Positions 53,552 to 60,625 of a stretch of DNA of 64,000 nucleotides are shown one piece after another. The position numbers were made by a program, and so were the translations under genes. The notes below the pieces were generated by a model. It worked only from the letters and a program-made list of their open reading frames with translations, had not been told where the DNA came from and ran no database searches. Every line of letters starts with the position of its first letter. Position 1 is the stretch's first letter. Source of the DNA: Amycolatopsis sp. WAC 01376 (GTDB taxonomy: Bacteria; Actinomycetota; Actinomycetes; Mycobacteriales; Pseudonocardiaceae). The stretch is from the NCBI RefSeq assembly GCF_003947415.1, contig NZ_QHKL01000003.1, positions 186,001 to 250,000 of the forward strand, in the 5' to 3' direction.

Positions 53552-54709
53552 GTGGCCGCCGCCGAGCGCGCGTACACAGCGCTGGCTTACGACACGGTCA
53601 CCGGCCGCGTCCTGTTCGAACTGGACCTGACCACTGATCCGGAATGGTCAGCCCGGATCAACGACGTCGGCGGCTGGAAGATCACCGTGCCGCTGCACGG
53701 TCTGGAGCGCACGGCGAAGGTGCGAGAGTGGTGCGTGCCGTGGCGGTTCTCCGTCGCGATCGTGCGCGGGCGAGGCGTTCCCTCTGACACGGTGTGCCAG
53801 GCCGGGCCGATCGTCCCGTATGCGCCGGACGACGACAGGCCCGTGCATACGGTGTCCGGCAAAGGTTTCTGGGAACTGCTGAATCGCCGGGCGCTGCACA
53901 ACAGGGCGTGGAACCCGGGCGCGAAGCGAATCACGGACGCCTCGGCTGACCTGACGATCAACGACAGCCTGCCGAACATCGCCCGGGAGATCGCCGACCA
54001 CGCCACGTCGATGACCTACCGAGCGGGCTCGGCGCTGCCGCTGGACCTGCCGACGCCGACCGCGACGGGAACGCACACGCGGACCTACCACGGCTACGAG
54101 ATGGCGTTCGCCGGTCAGCGACTCCAGGAGCTGACGCAGGTTGACGGCGGTCCTGACGTCCTGTTCCAGCCGTACCTGACGGTGATCGGCGGGCTCCGCT
54201 ACATCCGGCACCGGATGCTGATCGGGAACGCGTACCTCGTGCAGCCCGGCGTGCCGGTGTTGTTCGACTACCGGTCGAACCTGGTGAAGCTCACCATCGC
54301 CGGTGACGGCTCGAACCAGGCGAACACCTCCTTCGTCAAGGGCACCGGGAACGAGGCCGGTCAGCTCTACGGCTACGCCACCGACACGTCGCTGACTTCG
54401 GCGGGGTGGCCGATGCTGGACATGGTCGACTCCGGCCACACCTCGGCCTCCGAACAGGCCACATTGGACGGATGGGCCTCCGCCGATGTGGCGCTGTACA
54501 ACTCACAACCCGAGCAGTGGCAGGCCACAGTGCTGGCCGACACGGAACCGCGGCTCGGCTCGTACCTGCCCGGCCACTTCGCCGACTATTCGGTGAAAGA
54601 CCACCACTGGCTGCGCAATGGCAAGTACTCCTACCGCATTCTTGGCGTGTCGAATGCCTCCGAGCGGGACAAGGTGCTGCACCAGCTCCAAGCGGTGAGG
54701 GGGTCCTGA
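53552..54709 (+). CDS. Minor tail protein, Gp37-like (tail hub)
   Basis: 385 aa. Seen: YDTVTGRVLFELDLTTDPEW at the start, VSGKGFWELLNRRAL, and TLDGWASADVALYNSQPEQW with a late YRILGVS, typical of the ReqiPepy6 Gp37-like minor tail family. It likely forms part of the tail-tip hub that opens on infection. Starts GTG, 3 bp after the small protein, and abuts the next gene without a gap. Confidence 0.8.
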   Translation: MAAAERAYTALAYDTVTGRVLFELDLTTDPEWSARINDVGGWKITVPLHGLERTAKVREWCVPWRFSVAIVRGRGVPSDTVCQAGPIVPYAPDDDRPVHTVSGKGFWELLNRRALHNRAWNPGAKRITDASADLTINDSLPNIAREIADHATSMTYRAGSALPLDLPTPTATGTHTRTYHGYEMAFAGQRLQELTQVDGGPDVLFQPYLTVIGGLRYIRHRMLIGNAYLVQPGVPVLFDYRSNLVKLTIAGDGSNQANTSFVKGTGNEAGQLYGYATDTSLTSAGWPMLDMVDSGHTSASEQATLDGWASADVALYNSQPEQWQATVLADTEPRLGSYLPGHFADYSVKDHHWLRNGKYSYRILGVSNASERDKVLHQLQAVRGS

Positions 54710-55399
54710 GTGGTCGCCAACCAGCCGATCGAGCGCCCGAAATCGCTGGACTACCTGATCAACCAGCTCCGAGACCTCCAGCAGACCGTGGACGAGCTGA
54801 CCCGGCAGTCGAAGTTCCCTTTCGTCGTCTCACACGGCGGGGTCGTCGACTTCGCCGTGGTGCCCCGGGCCAGCGCCGACGGCGCGGTGGTGCAGGTCTT
54901 CGACGGCACCGGAAAGCTGGTGCTCGGATCGGACGCTGACGTGGGCTACGGGCTCGCGCAGCCGTTCATCCAGGTGCCGATGTACCCGACGAACCCCGGC
55001 TTGATCTTCAACAGCGGTGGTTCGTTCGTCTCCTATTACACCGGGCAGGCGCAGCAACTCAACAGCTGCTTCCTCGCCCAGTGGCGCATGAACAACTCGT
55101 GGGGCGGTGCGGGAGCGGCCTCGGTCGTCGAGAGCTACGTGAAGATCACCGACTCGGTAACCGGGTGGGACTGGACCAGCCCGACCGTGACGGCGCCTGC
55201 GTCTACGACGACCGCACCCGGCGTGCTGACCACCTGTGGCCCATACGCCGTGCAGGTGCCCGACACCTCGATCGGCAACTCCATCGGCGTCGACATCTTT
55301 TCCCGGGTCGTGTCCGGCGGCGCCAGCTCGGCCGTCGCGGTCACCCCCGTCTCGATGCTGGGCACGTCGAAAGCGTTCGCGGCGTCCTGGCTCACCTGA
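54710..55399 (+). CDS. Minor tail protein
   Basis: 229 aa. Seen: an N-terminal helix (IEQ/YLINQLRDLQQTVDELTRQ), a coiled-coil for trimerisation, then a beta-rich Gly/Ser/Thr domain without cysteine clusters, like a short fibre. No enzyme motif. Next in line are the lysis genes. Confidence 0.68.
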   Translation: MVANQPIERPKSLDYLINQLRDLQQTVDELTRQSKFPFVVSHGGVVDFAVVPRASADGAVVQVFDGTGKLVLGSDADVGYGLAQPFIQVPMYPTNPGLIFNSGGSFVSYYTGQAQQLNSCFLAQWRMNNSWGGAGAASVVESYVKITDSVTGWDWTSPTVTAPASTTTAPGVLTTCGPYAVQVPDTSIGNSIGVDIFSRVVSGGASSAVAVTPVSMLGTSKAFAASWLT

Positions 55400-55418
55400 A
55401 CCTGAAAGGGGGTGGCTC

Positions 55419-55811
55419 GTGATCACGAGTACCCGAAATCCGTTCGAGACACTGATCGTCGCCGCGTTCGGCCTGTACTGCGCGGTGGCACTGTCGATGT
55501 TCGACAAGGTCGCCACCACGACCCTGCGCGGCTACCCGCCGCCATTCGGCCACGTGTTCCTCGCCATCGGACTCATCACGTGCTCGGTGGCACTGACCGG
55601 AATCATCCGGGCCGCCACCGTGCGCGGCGTGCTGCTCGAACGCGCCGGGCTCACCGGTTTGGCCGGCGTCGGCTTCGCCTACGCGTGCTGGGGCCTCGGC
55701 ACGACCGGCGTGAGGGCGTTGGCGTTCTGCCTGTTCCTGCTTGCGATGGCCATCGCCGCAGCGTGGCGGGCGCGGCAAATCTCGAGTGCGAGAAAGGCGG
55801 CGCTGCGGTGA
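55419..55811 (+). CDS. Membrane protein, putative holin
   Basis: 130 aa with four hydrophobic segments: LIVAAFGLYCAVALSMF, VFLAIGLITCSVALTGII, GLTGLAGVGFAYACWGL and ALAFCLFLLAMAIAAAW, and a basic C-terminus. AAAGGGGGTGG precedes GTG 55419. Its place between the tail genes and the endolysin suggests a holin or holin partner. Overlaps the next gene by 4 bp. Confidence 0.7.
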   Translation: MITSTRNPFETLIVAAFGLYCAVALSMFDKVATTTLRGYPPPFGHVFLAIGLITCSVALTGIIRAATVRGVLLERAGLTGLAGVGFAYACWGLGTTGVRALAFCLFLLAMAIAAAWRARQISSARKAALR

Positions 55812-56143
55812 ACGAACTTCTGACCTGGCTCGGCGGCGCGGGCGGTGTAGGCGCGGTCGCGAAGGCCATCTTCGATCTCGTCAAGAGCCGGGCTGATGCC
55901 CGGAAGGTCAACGCCGACTCCGCTGCCGTGCTGATCCAGACCGCCGCCGAGTCCAATAAGGACCTCGGTGACGACCTGCGGGAAGTTCGCGCTGAACTGC
56001 GCGAGGTCAGGACCACGCAGCGCCGTCACGACGACGTGCTGCGCGTGCATCACCGCTGGGACGAACAGGTCGTCGACCAGCTTCGTCAGCTGGGCGGCAC
56101 GATCGTCGACCCGCCGCCGCTCTACCTGCCGGAGGTGCCGTGA
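55808..56143 (+). CDS. DUF2746-like holin-associated coiled-coil protein
   Basis: 111 aa. Seen: a short hydrophobic N-terminus (LLTWLGGAGGVGAVAKAIFDLV) and a long coiled coil (DLREVRAELREVRTTQRRHD and on). Such proteins often sit beside endolysin genes of actinophages as second holins or spanin-like factors. It overlaps the endolysin start by one base. Confidence 0.6.
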   Translation: MNELLTWLGGAGGVGAVAKAIFDLVKSRADARKVNADSAAVLIQTAAESNKDLGDDLREVRAELREVRTTQRRHDDVLRVHHRWDEQVVDQLRQLGGTIVDPPPLYLPEVP

Positions 56144-56856
56144 TGGCGCAGTGGCCTTTCCCTTGGTACATCGCTGAATCGCTGGAGGTACTCAGGCGTC
56201 AGCTGAACGCGCTCGCGCCGGACCGGAGTACCGCGAGCGACGGCGGGATCGGCGACTCTGCGCACCAAGGCCGGGCCTCCGAACACAACCCGAACAACTA
56301 CCGGCGTTGGGACGGCGCCCGCCAGGTGTGCGCCCGGGACTTCACCCACGATCTCGGCGGCGGCCTCGATTGCAACTGGCTGGCCGCCGCGCTGATCGCG
56401 TCGGGTGACAACCGGATCAGGTACATCATCTGGTGGGACCGCATCTGGACGCCCGGCGTGGGGTGGAAGCCGTATGAGGGCGAGAACGATCACAGGAAGC
56501 ACCTTCACCTCTCGGTGAAGGCCGGGGCCATCGGCGACCTCGCAGCAGCGTGGCATCTCGGTCCCGCAGGATCAGACCAGGAGGACGAATTGACCCCGGA
56601 CGAAAAGCTCATGCTCAAGCGGATCTACGGCCAGCTCACGGGCACCGAGGACGTCAAGGCCGGGTTCCCTGGCTTCCCATCCAAGAAGTACCCGCACATC
56701 AAGCTCACGGCGGTCGACTTCCTCCGCGCGTCGAACAAGGACGCCATCGACTTCAAGCAGGAACACGACAGCCGGTTCGCCGCGGTCGAGAAGGCGCAGG
56801 CCGAACTGGCGGCGAAACTCGACCGGGTCCTGGCCGCGCTCGCCGTGAAGGCGTGA
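56143..56856 (+). CDS. Endolysin, M15-type peptidase-like
   Basis: 237 aa. Seen: SAHQGRASEHNPNNY, CARDFTHD and DHRKHLHLSV, a His/Asp/His zinc set resembling phage peptidase M15-like domains (residues 20-135); the rest is a linker and a helical C-terminal part (YGQLTGTEDVKAG, then a coiled coil) perhaps for wall binding. It should cut peptidoglycan peptides at the end of the lytic cycle. No signal peptide, so holin-dependent. Confidence 0.78.
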   Translation: MAQWPFPWYIAESLEVLRRQLNALAPDRSTASDGGIGDSAHQGRASEHNPNNYRRWDGARQVCARDFTHDLGGGLDCNWLAAALIASGDNRIRYIIWWDRIWTPGVGWKPYEGENDHRKHLHLSVKAGAIGDLAAAWHLGPAGSDQEDELTPDEKLMLKRIYGQLTGTEDVKAGFPGFPSKKYPHIKLTAVDFLRASNKDAIDFKQEHDSRFAAVEKAQAELAAKLDRVLAALAVKA

Positions 56857-56882
56857 CACCGCATAAGGAAAGGAGCCTGCCC

Positions 56883-57116
56883 GTGAGCGAGCAGGAGTAT
56901 CACCCCAGCGCCCAGTTCAATCCCGCTCACCCGGATAACGCCGCGTGGGCGAACGGCTCGAAGCCGGTGGACATGCCGGCCGAGGCTGGCATCGTCGAGC
57001 AGTTCAAGGGCGATGAGGCCGCCTTGGCGAACGCCCCGGCCGAGGCCGGGATCGTCGCGGCGCACACCGATGCCGAGGACGACGGCGGCAAGCCGAAGAC
57101 TTCCCGCAAGCGCTGA
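56883..57116 (+). CDS. Small hypothetical protein, end of the late operon
   Basis: 77 aa, acidic, no membrane helix. Seen: the 9-residue motif PAEAGIV occurs twice (about residues 33 and 55) in AEAGIVEQF and AEAGIVAAH. GGAGC precedes GTG 56883. No family recognised. Followed by a strong terminator. Confidence 0.65.
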   Translation: MSEQEYHPSAQFNPAHPDNAAWANGSKPVDMPAEAGIVEQFKGDEAALANAPAEAGIVAAHTDAEDDGGKPKTSRKR

Positions 57117-57124
57117 ACAGCGAT

Positions 57125-57162
57125 AAGGCCCCATCCTCCTTGGCAGGAGGGTGGGGCCTTTT
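57125..57162. terminator. Bidirectional terminator between late operon and Fic gene
   Basis: AAGGCCCCATCCTCC (57125-57139) pairs with 57146-57160 over 15 bp with one G-T pair, 6-nt loop, then TT. It stands between the last late gene and the stop of the opposing Fic gene. Confidence 0.85.
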
Positions 57163-57176
57163 GCCGTGTCCGGTGG

Positions 57177-58355
57177 CTATTTCACTCGCATCGGCAAGAA
57201 CGCGTCGATGACAGCTGTGTTGGCGATATAGCCTTTAGGGGTGGCCACGACGAGTCCGAGTTCTTCGAGGCGGTGTAGGTCGCGGCTCAGGGTTTTCGGT
57301 CCACGGGTGGCGTACATTCCCGCTATCTCTGCGGTGACCGTGGGAATCTTCCGTTTCGGAATGGCCTGATCCGGAGGAAGCGCTAGGACCACCCCACAGC
57401 GTCGTTTGTATGTTTCCCCTGTGGGCTCGCTGCGGAAAGTCTGGTGGACGTAATTGACCCAGGCAGTGTGGCGTTGCATGAGCTGGACGTCGTGGATCTG
57501 CTCGCGGAGCATGTCGACATAGCCTGCTGCGGAGTAGGAGATGAACCCATCGACGTCGCCGTGGCGGGAGGCGTTGGACAGCTTCTGGTAGTAGCGGGAC
57601 CTAGTACGGTTGTAGTGGTCCGAGAGCAGGTTGCTGGACACCCAAGGCACGATTCCGCAATGGGCGAGGATGGCGCACTCGACCATCCGGGCAGTGCGGC
57701 CGTTGCCGTCGCCGAAGGGGTGGATCCAAGCGATGTAGAGGTGCGCAAGGGTGGCAGCGTAAAACGCTTGGGTGAAGCGGAGATCTTCCGCATTGTTGGT
57801 GTCGTTGACCACGTCGAGCAACTGTGCGATCCAGTCGCATAACTGGTCAATCAAGAACTCGACGTCAGCTGGAGGTGCACCCCGGTAGTTTCCCGCCGCG
57901 ACACGTTCGACGGTGAACTCGCCGGGAACAACGTGGGGTTCGACTTCGAGACCGTCGAGCACGATCTTGTTCTGTGCTTTGATCCACTCTGCGGTGATCG
58001 CCAGGCTTTCACCGCGGCGGGATGCCTGATCGATGAGCTGCAAACCATGCAGCACGTTCCGGATCTCCTGCTCCAGATACTGCTGAGTTGGCGGCAGCTC
58101 CTTGCGGCCCTCCAGGATGTCGTGGACTTCGTCCTCTCGGAGAGTGTTGCCCTCAATCGCGGCTGTGGCGACGGCGCCCTTCACGAGATAGACGCCAGCG
58201 AGCTTCTTGGCGAGAGAGGGCTGCAAGGGCGTCCCCGCCAGATGGCGGCATTTGGAGTACGCCTCACCAAGCTTCGCGCTTGTCGCGTTGAACCGCACCT
58301 GGTACTTGAAGGTGATCCACGGATGCGATGATTCATACTCTCTACCTGCGGACAT
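57177..58355 (-). CDS. Fic family AMPylation/NMP-transferase protein
   Basis: 392 aa. Seen: Fic/DOC_N-type N-terminus, the full active motif HPFGDGNGRTAR (H212), and upstream TAAIEGN (T64-N70), which fits the inhibitory [S/T]xxxE[G/N] helix, so it is a self-inhibited class II Fic. A winged-helix end (YATRGPKTLSRDLHRLEELG) resembles those of Fic regulators/antitoxin-like proteins. It may modify a host or phage protein in the lysogen. It ends a minus-strand chain of small overlapping genes, and has its own promoter. Confidence 0.9.
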   Translation of the reverse strand: MSAGREYESSHPWITFKYQVRFNATSAKLGEAYSKCRHLAGTPLQPSLAKKLAGVYLVKGAVATAAIEGNTLREDEVHDILEGRKELPPTQQYLEQEIRNVLHGLQLIDQASRRGESLAITAEWIKAQNKIVLDGLEVEPHVVPGEFTVERVAAGNYRGAPPADVEFLIDQLCDWIAQLLDVVNDTNNAEDLRFTQAFYAATLAHLYIAWIHPFGDGNGRTARMVECAILAHCGIVPWVSSNLLSDHYNRTRSRYYQKLSNASRHGDVDGFISYSAAGYVDMLREQIHDVQLMQRHTAWVNYVHQTFRSEPTGETYKRRCGVVLALPPDQAIPKRKIPTVTAEIAGMYATRGPKTLSRDLHRLEELGLVVATPKGYIANTAVIDAFLPMRVK

Positions 58356-58500
58356 GTCTCCACCCTAGGATTTCAGGCCGTATTTTGTCCATCTCCCTGA
58401 CCGCTTTGTTGTCCACTCGTTCAGGTAGAACGGGCGGGAACGTGGAGTTCGGCCGGCGCGTCTGTGTGGCGGCGCCCAGCGGGAGATGCAGGTAGGTCAT
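58342..58500 (-). CDS. 52-aa protein linking the small-gene operon to Fic
   Basis: Starts MTYLHLPLGAATQTRRPN; Arg/Pro-rich, no domain. ATG 58500 overlaps the preceding stop by 4 bp (ATGA), like the other junctions of this operon, and its end overlaps the Fic start by 14 bp. The Fic promoter boxes lie inside it. Small and without family support, so tentative. Confidence 0.4.
   Translation of the reverse strand: MTYLHLPLGAATQTRRPNSTFPPVLPERVDNKAVREMDKIRPEILGWRHVRR
58362..58391 (-). promoter_or_regulatory. Promoter of the Fic gene
   Basis: On the minus strand TGGACA (58391-58386), an 18-bp spacer and TAGGGT (58367-58362), then GGAGAC and ATG 58355. The -35 matches TTGACA at 5 of 6. Transcription should begin about at the ATG, a leaderless or near-leaderless message, allowing Fic expression apart from the upstream small genes. 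Confidence 0.5.
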
Positions 58501-58730
58501 GAGCCCGGCGGTGAGGCGATGTTGTGGCTTCGTCGGTAGGCCTTGTCGCACTCCCAGCACGTCTTGAGAGCGCCGGGGCGCAGCGCGGCGGGCTTGTACT
58601 CGATGTCGTCGGTCTCGCCGCACAGAGTTGTCAGGGTCCCGTCGGAGAAGCTGATCATGGCGACCCTGTGCCAGGCATCGTCAAGGACCGGTTGAAGTCG
58701 AGCCTGATCGAGGAACAGGACGACGCTCAT
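58497..58730 (-). CDS. Small hypothetical protein of the Fic operon
   Basis: 77 aa (MSVVLFLDQARLQPVLDDAW...). Seen: a C-terminal TCWECDKAYRRSHN with paired cysteines and an earlier TLCGE, a possible metal site. ATG 58730 overlaps the upstream gene by 4 bp. No family recognised. Confidence 0.6.
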   Translation of the reverse strand: MSVVLFLDQARLQPVLDDAWHRVAMISFSDGTLTTLCGETDDIEYKPAALRPGALKTCWECDKAYRRSHNIASPPGS

Positions 58731-58885
58731 GGCCAGTACCCACAGACGGGCACACGGACTTCGGTTCCATCTTCGTAGGTCTCGACCCTGACCCATGCCG
58801 GTTCGTTGTCACACGGGCACTTCTCGTCCGGCAACGGACGGTCGTTGCGGGTCCTGACGACGGCGGGAGGCTCCTCGGTCTTCAT
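58727..58885 (-). CDS. Small Cys-containing protein of the Fic operon
   Basis: 52 aa (MKTEEPPAVVRTRND...). Seen: KCPCDNE and a late VCGYWP, so three cysteines that may bind zinc. Overlaps both neighbours by 4 bp (ATGA). No family recognised. Confidence 0.55.
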   Translation of the reverse strand: MKTEEPPAVVRTRNDRPLPDEKCPCDNEPAWVRVETYEDGTEVRVPVCGYWP

Positions 58886-59169
58886 GACGGTCGTCCCTGC
58901 CGCATCTCGTGCCGCTCCTGGGCACACGGCGGGCAGGCCTGGTGCTTGGAGTGGCGCGCGACCGGGTGTCTGTCGACCTTCCGTCGCAAGTGCTGAGTGG
59001 GAAGGAGCTTGCCCCGCTGGCACCACGGAGTGAGGTGGACGAAGCCGGGGTCAGCGAGTTCACGCTTGAGGTAGTCGTGAACCAAACCGTCGTCCGTGTA
59101 GTAGCGCTGTGCGTAGTCGGCTTCGGTGACCCGGTTCAAGCCTGCCGCTTCGGTGACGTTCGTCCCCAT
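58882..59169 (-). CDS. First gene of the Fic operon, hypothetical
   Basis: 95 aa. Seen: VHDYLKRELADPGFVHLTPW in the middle and a basic end with CPPCAQERHEMRQG, a CxxC-like pair. GTGAGG precedes ATG 59169, better than ATG 59196. Divergent from the GntR gene, with shared operator-like repeats between. No family recognised. Confidence 0.6.
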   Translation of the reverse strand: MGTNVTEAAGLNRVTEADYAQRYYTDDGLVHDYLKRELADPGFVHLTPWCQRGKLLPTQHLRRKVDRHPVARHSKHQACPPCAQERHEMRQGRPS

Positions 59170-59198
59170 GGCTGCATCCTCACCGCTACTCGTCATGA

Positions 59199-59246
59199 CG
59201 TCTTGACCACTTAAAGGTGACATGTGCCGAGCAACTGGTCAAGACG
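59199..59246. promoter_or_regulatory. Candidate GntR operator, 11-bp inverted repeat
   Basis: CGTCTTGACCA (59199-59209) and TGGTCAAGACG (59236-59246) are perfect reverse complements with a 26-bp gap. The centre lies midway between the Fic operon and the GntR gene, which are divergent, so one regulator could control both. Confidence 0.55.
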
Positions 59247-59271
59247 AGTTGGCGAGTGGAGAATGCTTGCC

Positions 59272-60033
59272 ATGATGGATCGCACGAGTGGAGTGCCAGC
59301 GTTCCGGCAAGTCGCGACCGATCTTCGGAAGAAGATCCACGCCGGTGAGTACCCACCTGGCGCCAAGCTCCCGAGTGAACGCGAACTGATCGATACCTAC
59401 GGCGTATCTCGACCGACCGTCCGCGAAGCGGTCAACCTGCTCCGCTCCGAAGGCGTGGTCAACGTCGAGCATGGACGCGGCGTGTTCGTCCGTCCGCCGT
59501 CGAATATCCAGCGTCTGGCGCGTTCGCGGTTGTCGCGTGCCGCACGCGAACGGAACGAAGGCGCCTTCCTGGCGGAGGCCGCGGCAAAGGGCTTCGCTGC
59601 TTCGAGCAACGTCAAGGTCCGCTTCGAGCGCGCCGATGAGCGAGCGGCCGAATTCCTCCGGGTGGACGCCGGAACCGAACTGACCGTGAGAGATCGGGTG
59701 ATGCGGGCCGATGGGCTGGTTGCTCAGCTCGCGGTGTCGCGCCTACCTCGTGAACTGACGCGCGGCACCCTGATCGAGAAGGTCAACACCGGCGAAGGTG
59801 GCGCCTACGCACGCCTCGAAGAGGCCGGTCACACCATCGGCTCATTCGCCGAACACGTTGGCGCGCGAATGCCGAAGCCGGACGAAGTGACGCTTCTCCA
59901 GCTGTCGGGCGGCGTGCCGGTCATGACCATCACGCGGGTCGCGTACAGCACGGACGGCAGGCCGCTGGAGATGAACGACATCGTCCTTCCGGCGAACTTG
60001 TACGAGCTGACCTACGAATGGCCTGCCGAATGA
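59272..60033 (+). CDS. GntR/HutC-type transcriptional regulator
   Basis: 253 aa. Seen: N-terminal winged helix (FRQVATDLRKKIHAGEY, then LPSERELIDTYGVSRPTVREA) and a C-terminal UTRA ligand domain (about residues 95-250). In Streptomyces plasmids and AICEs, GntR proteins of this class (KorA/KorSA/TraR type) repress transfer and replication genes; a similar role over the Fic and transfer operons is inferred. ATG 59272 follows GTGGAG. Confidence 0.85.
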   Translation: MMDRTSGVPAFRQVATDLRKKIHAGEYPPGAKLPSERELIDTYGVSRPTVREAVNLLRSEGVVNVEHGRGVFVRPPSNIQRLARSRLSRAARERNEGAFLAEAAAKGFAASSNVKVRFERADERAAEFLRVDAGTELTVRDRVMRADGLVAQLAVSRLPRELTRGTLIEKVNTGEGGAYARLEEAGHTIGSFAEHVGARMPKPDEVTLLQLSGGVPVMTITRVAYSTDGRPLEMNDIVLPANLYELTYEWPAE

Positions 60034-60045
60034 GCAGTCCGTAAA

Positions 60046-60078
60046 GACGCCCCCGGCAACGTGCCGGGGGCGTCTTTT
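60046..60078. terminator. Strong terminator after the GntR gene
   Basis: GACGCCCCCGGCA (60046-60058) and 60062-60074 are perfect complements, 3-nt loop, followed by TTTT; an AAA run before the left arm serves the other strand. Between convergent genes. Confidence 0.88.
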
Positions 60079-60085
60079 GTGTTGA

Positions 60086-60436
60086 TCAGTCGAGGTCGTC
60101 CAGCGCGTCCTCGATCGCTTCCACGAGTGCCTCGATCTGCGGGAGGTTCTCCTTCGAGAACCAGAAGGCGTTGGTCGGAGCCTTCGAGGACATTGCGGGC
60201 ATGATGCTGGGCAGATCGGGCGGTTCCCCGGACAGACGGAACGTGAGCATGCCGCCGGGGTCCAGCCTGGACGGGCGCCTGACCTCGATGGCCTGAATCT
60301 TGCGTAGACGGAAGCGGTGCACCAGCTCGGCCCGGGAGACCCAGCTTCCGGTGACGATCGTGATCGTCACCGCCTTGCCGTCGAACTTGATGCTCCGGTA
60401 CTTCCCCAAGATCTCGTGGATCGCTGTGTCCGGCAT
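60086..60436 (-). CDS. DUF4429-like protein
   Basis: 116 aa. Seen: YRSIKFDGKAVTITI, HRFRLRKIQAIEV and GMLTFRLSG, matching the pleckstrin-like DUF4429 fold seen in actinobacteria; the acidic end (EALVEAIEDALDDLD) may be a peptide tail. Its function is unknown. It stands alone, on the same strand as the transfer operon behind it. Confidence 0.6.
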   Translation of the reverse strand: MPDTAIHEILGKYRSIKFDGKAVTITIVTGSWVSRAELVHRFRLRKIQAIEVRRPSRLDPGGMLTFRLSGEPPDLPSIMPAMSSKAPTNAFWFSKENLPQIEALVEAIEDALDDLD

Positions 60437-60545
60437 GTCGTTGCTCCCTCGTCCTCAAACCTGGTCACTAGCTCGGTCCGACCTGGCCAGCTGTTACAGA
60501 TTCAGCCGTTCACCTGAGGCTTCGCGTCACTTTCTGTGATCTCTG

Positions 60546-60615
60546 AACGCTCACCGAGCGCTCAACGCTCGCCCTCGCCTGCGCATATGAGGCCGAGCGT
60601 GAGCGTTGAGCGCTC
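60546..60615. repeat. GAGCG-rich inverted repeats after the TraB-like gene; candidate clt
   Basis: GAGCGCTCAACGCTC (60556-60570) and GAGCGTTGAGCGCTC (60601-60615) are perfect complements with a 30-bp gap. Octamers of the type (T/C)GAGCG(T/C)T occur about six times in 75 bp. Streptomyces TraB proteins bind 8-bp repeats (clt) near traB, so this may be the transfer site. The stop of the translocase gene lies 11 bp beyond. Confidence 0.45.
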
Positions 60616-60625
60616 TGCGAGCTGA

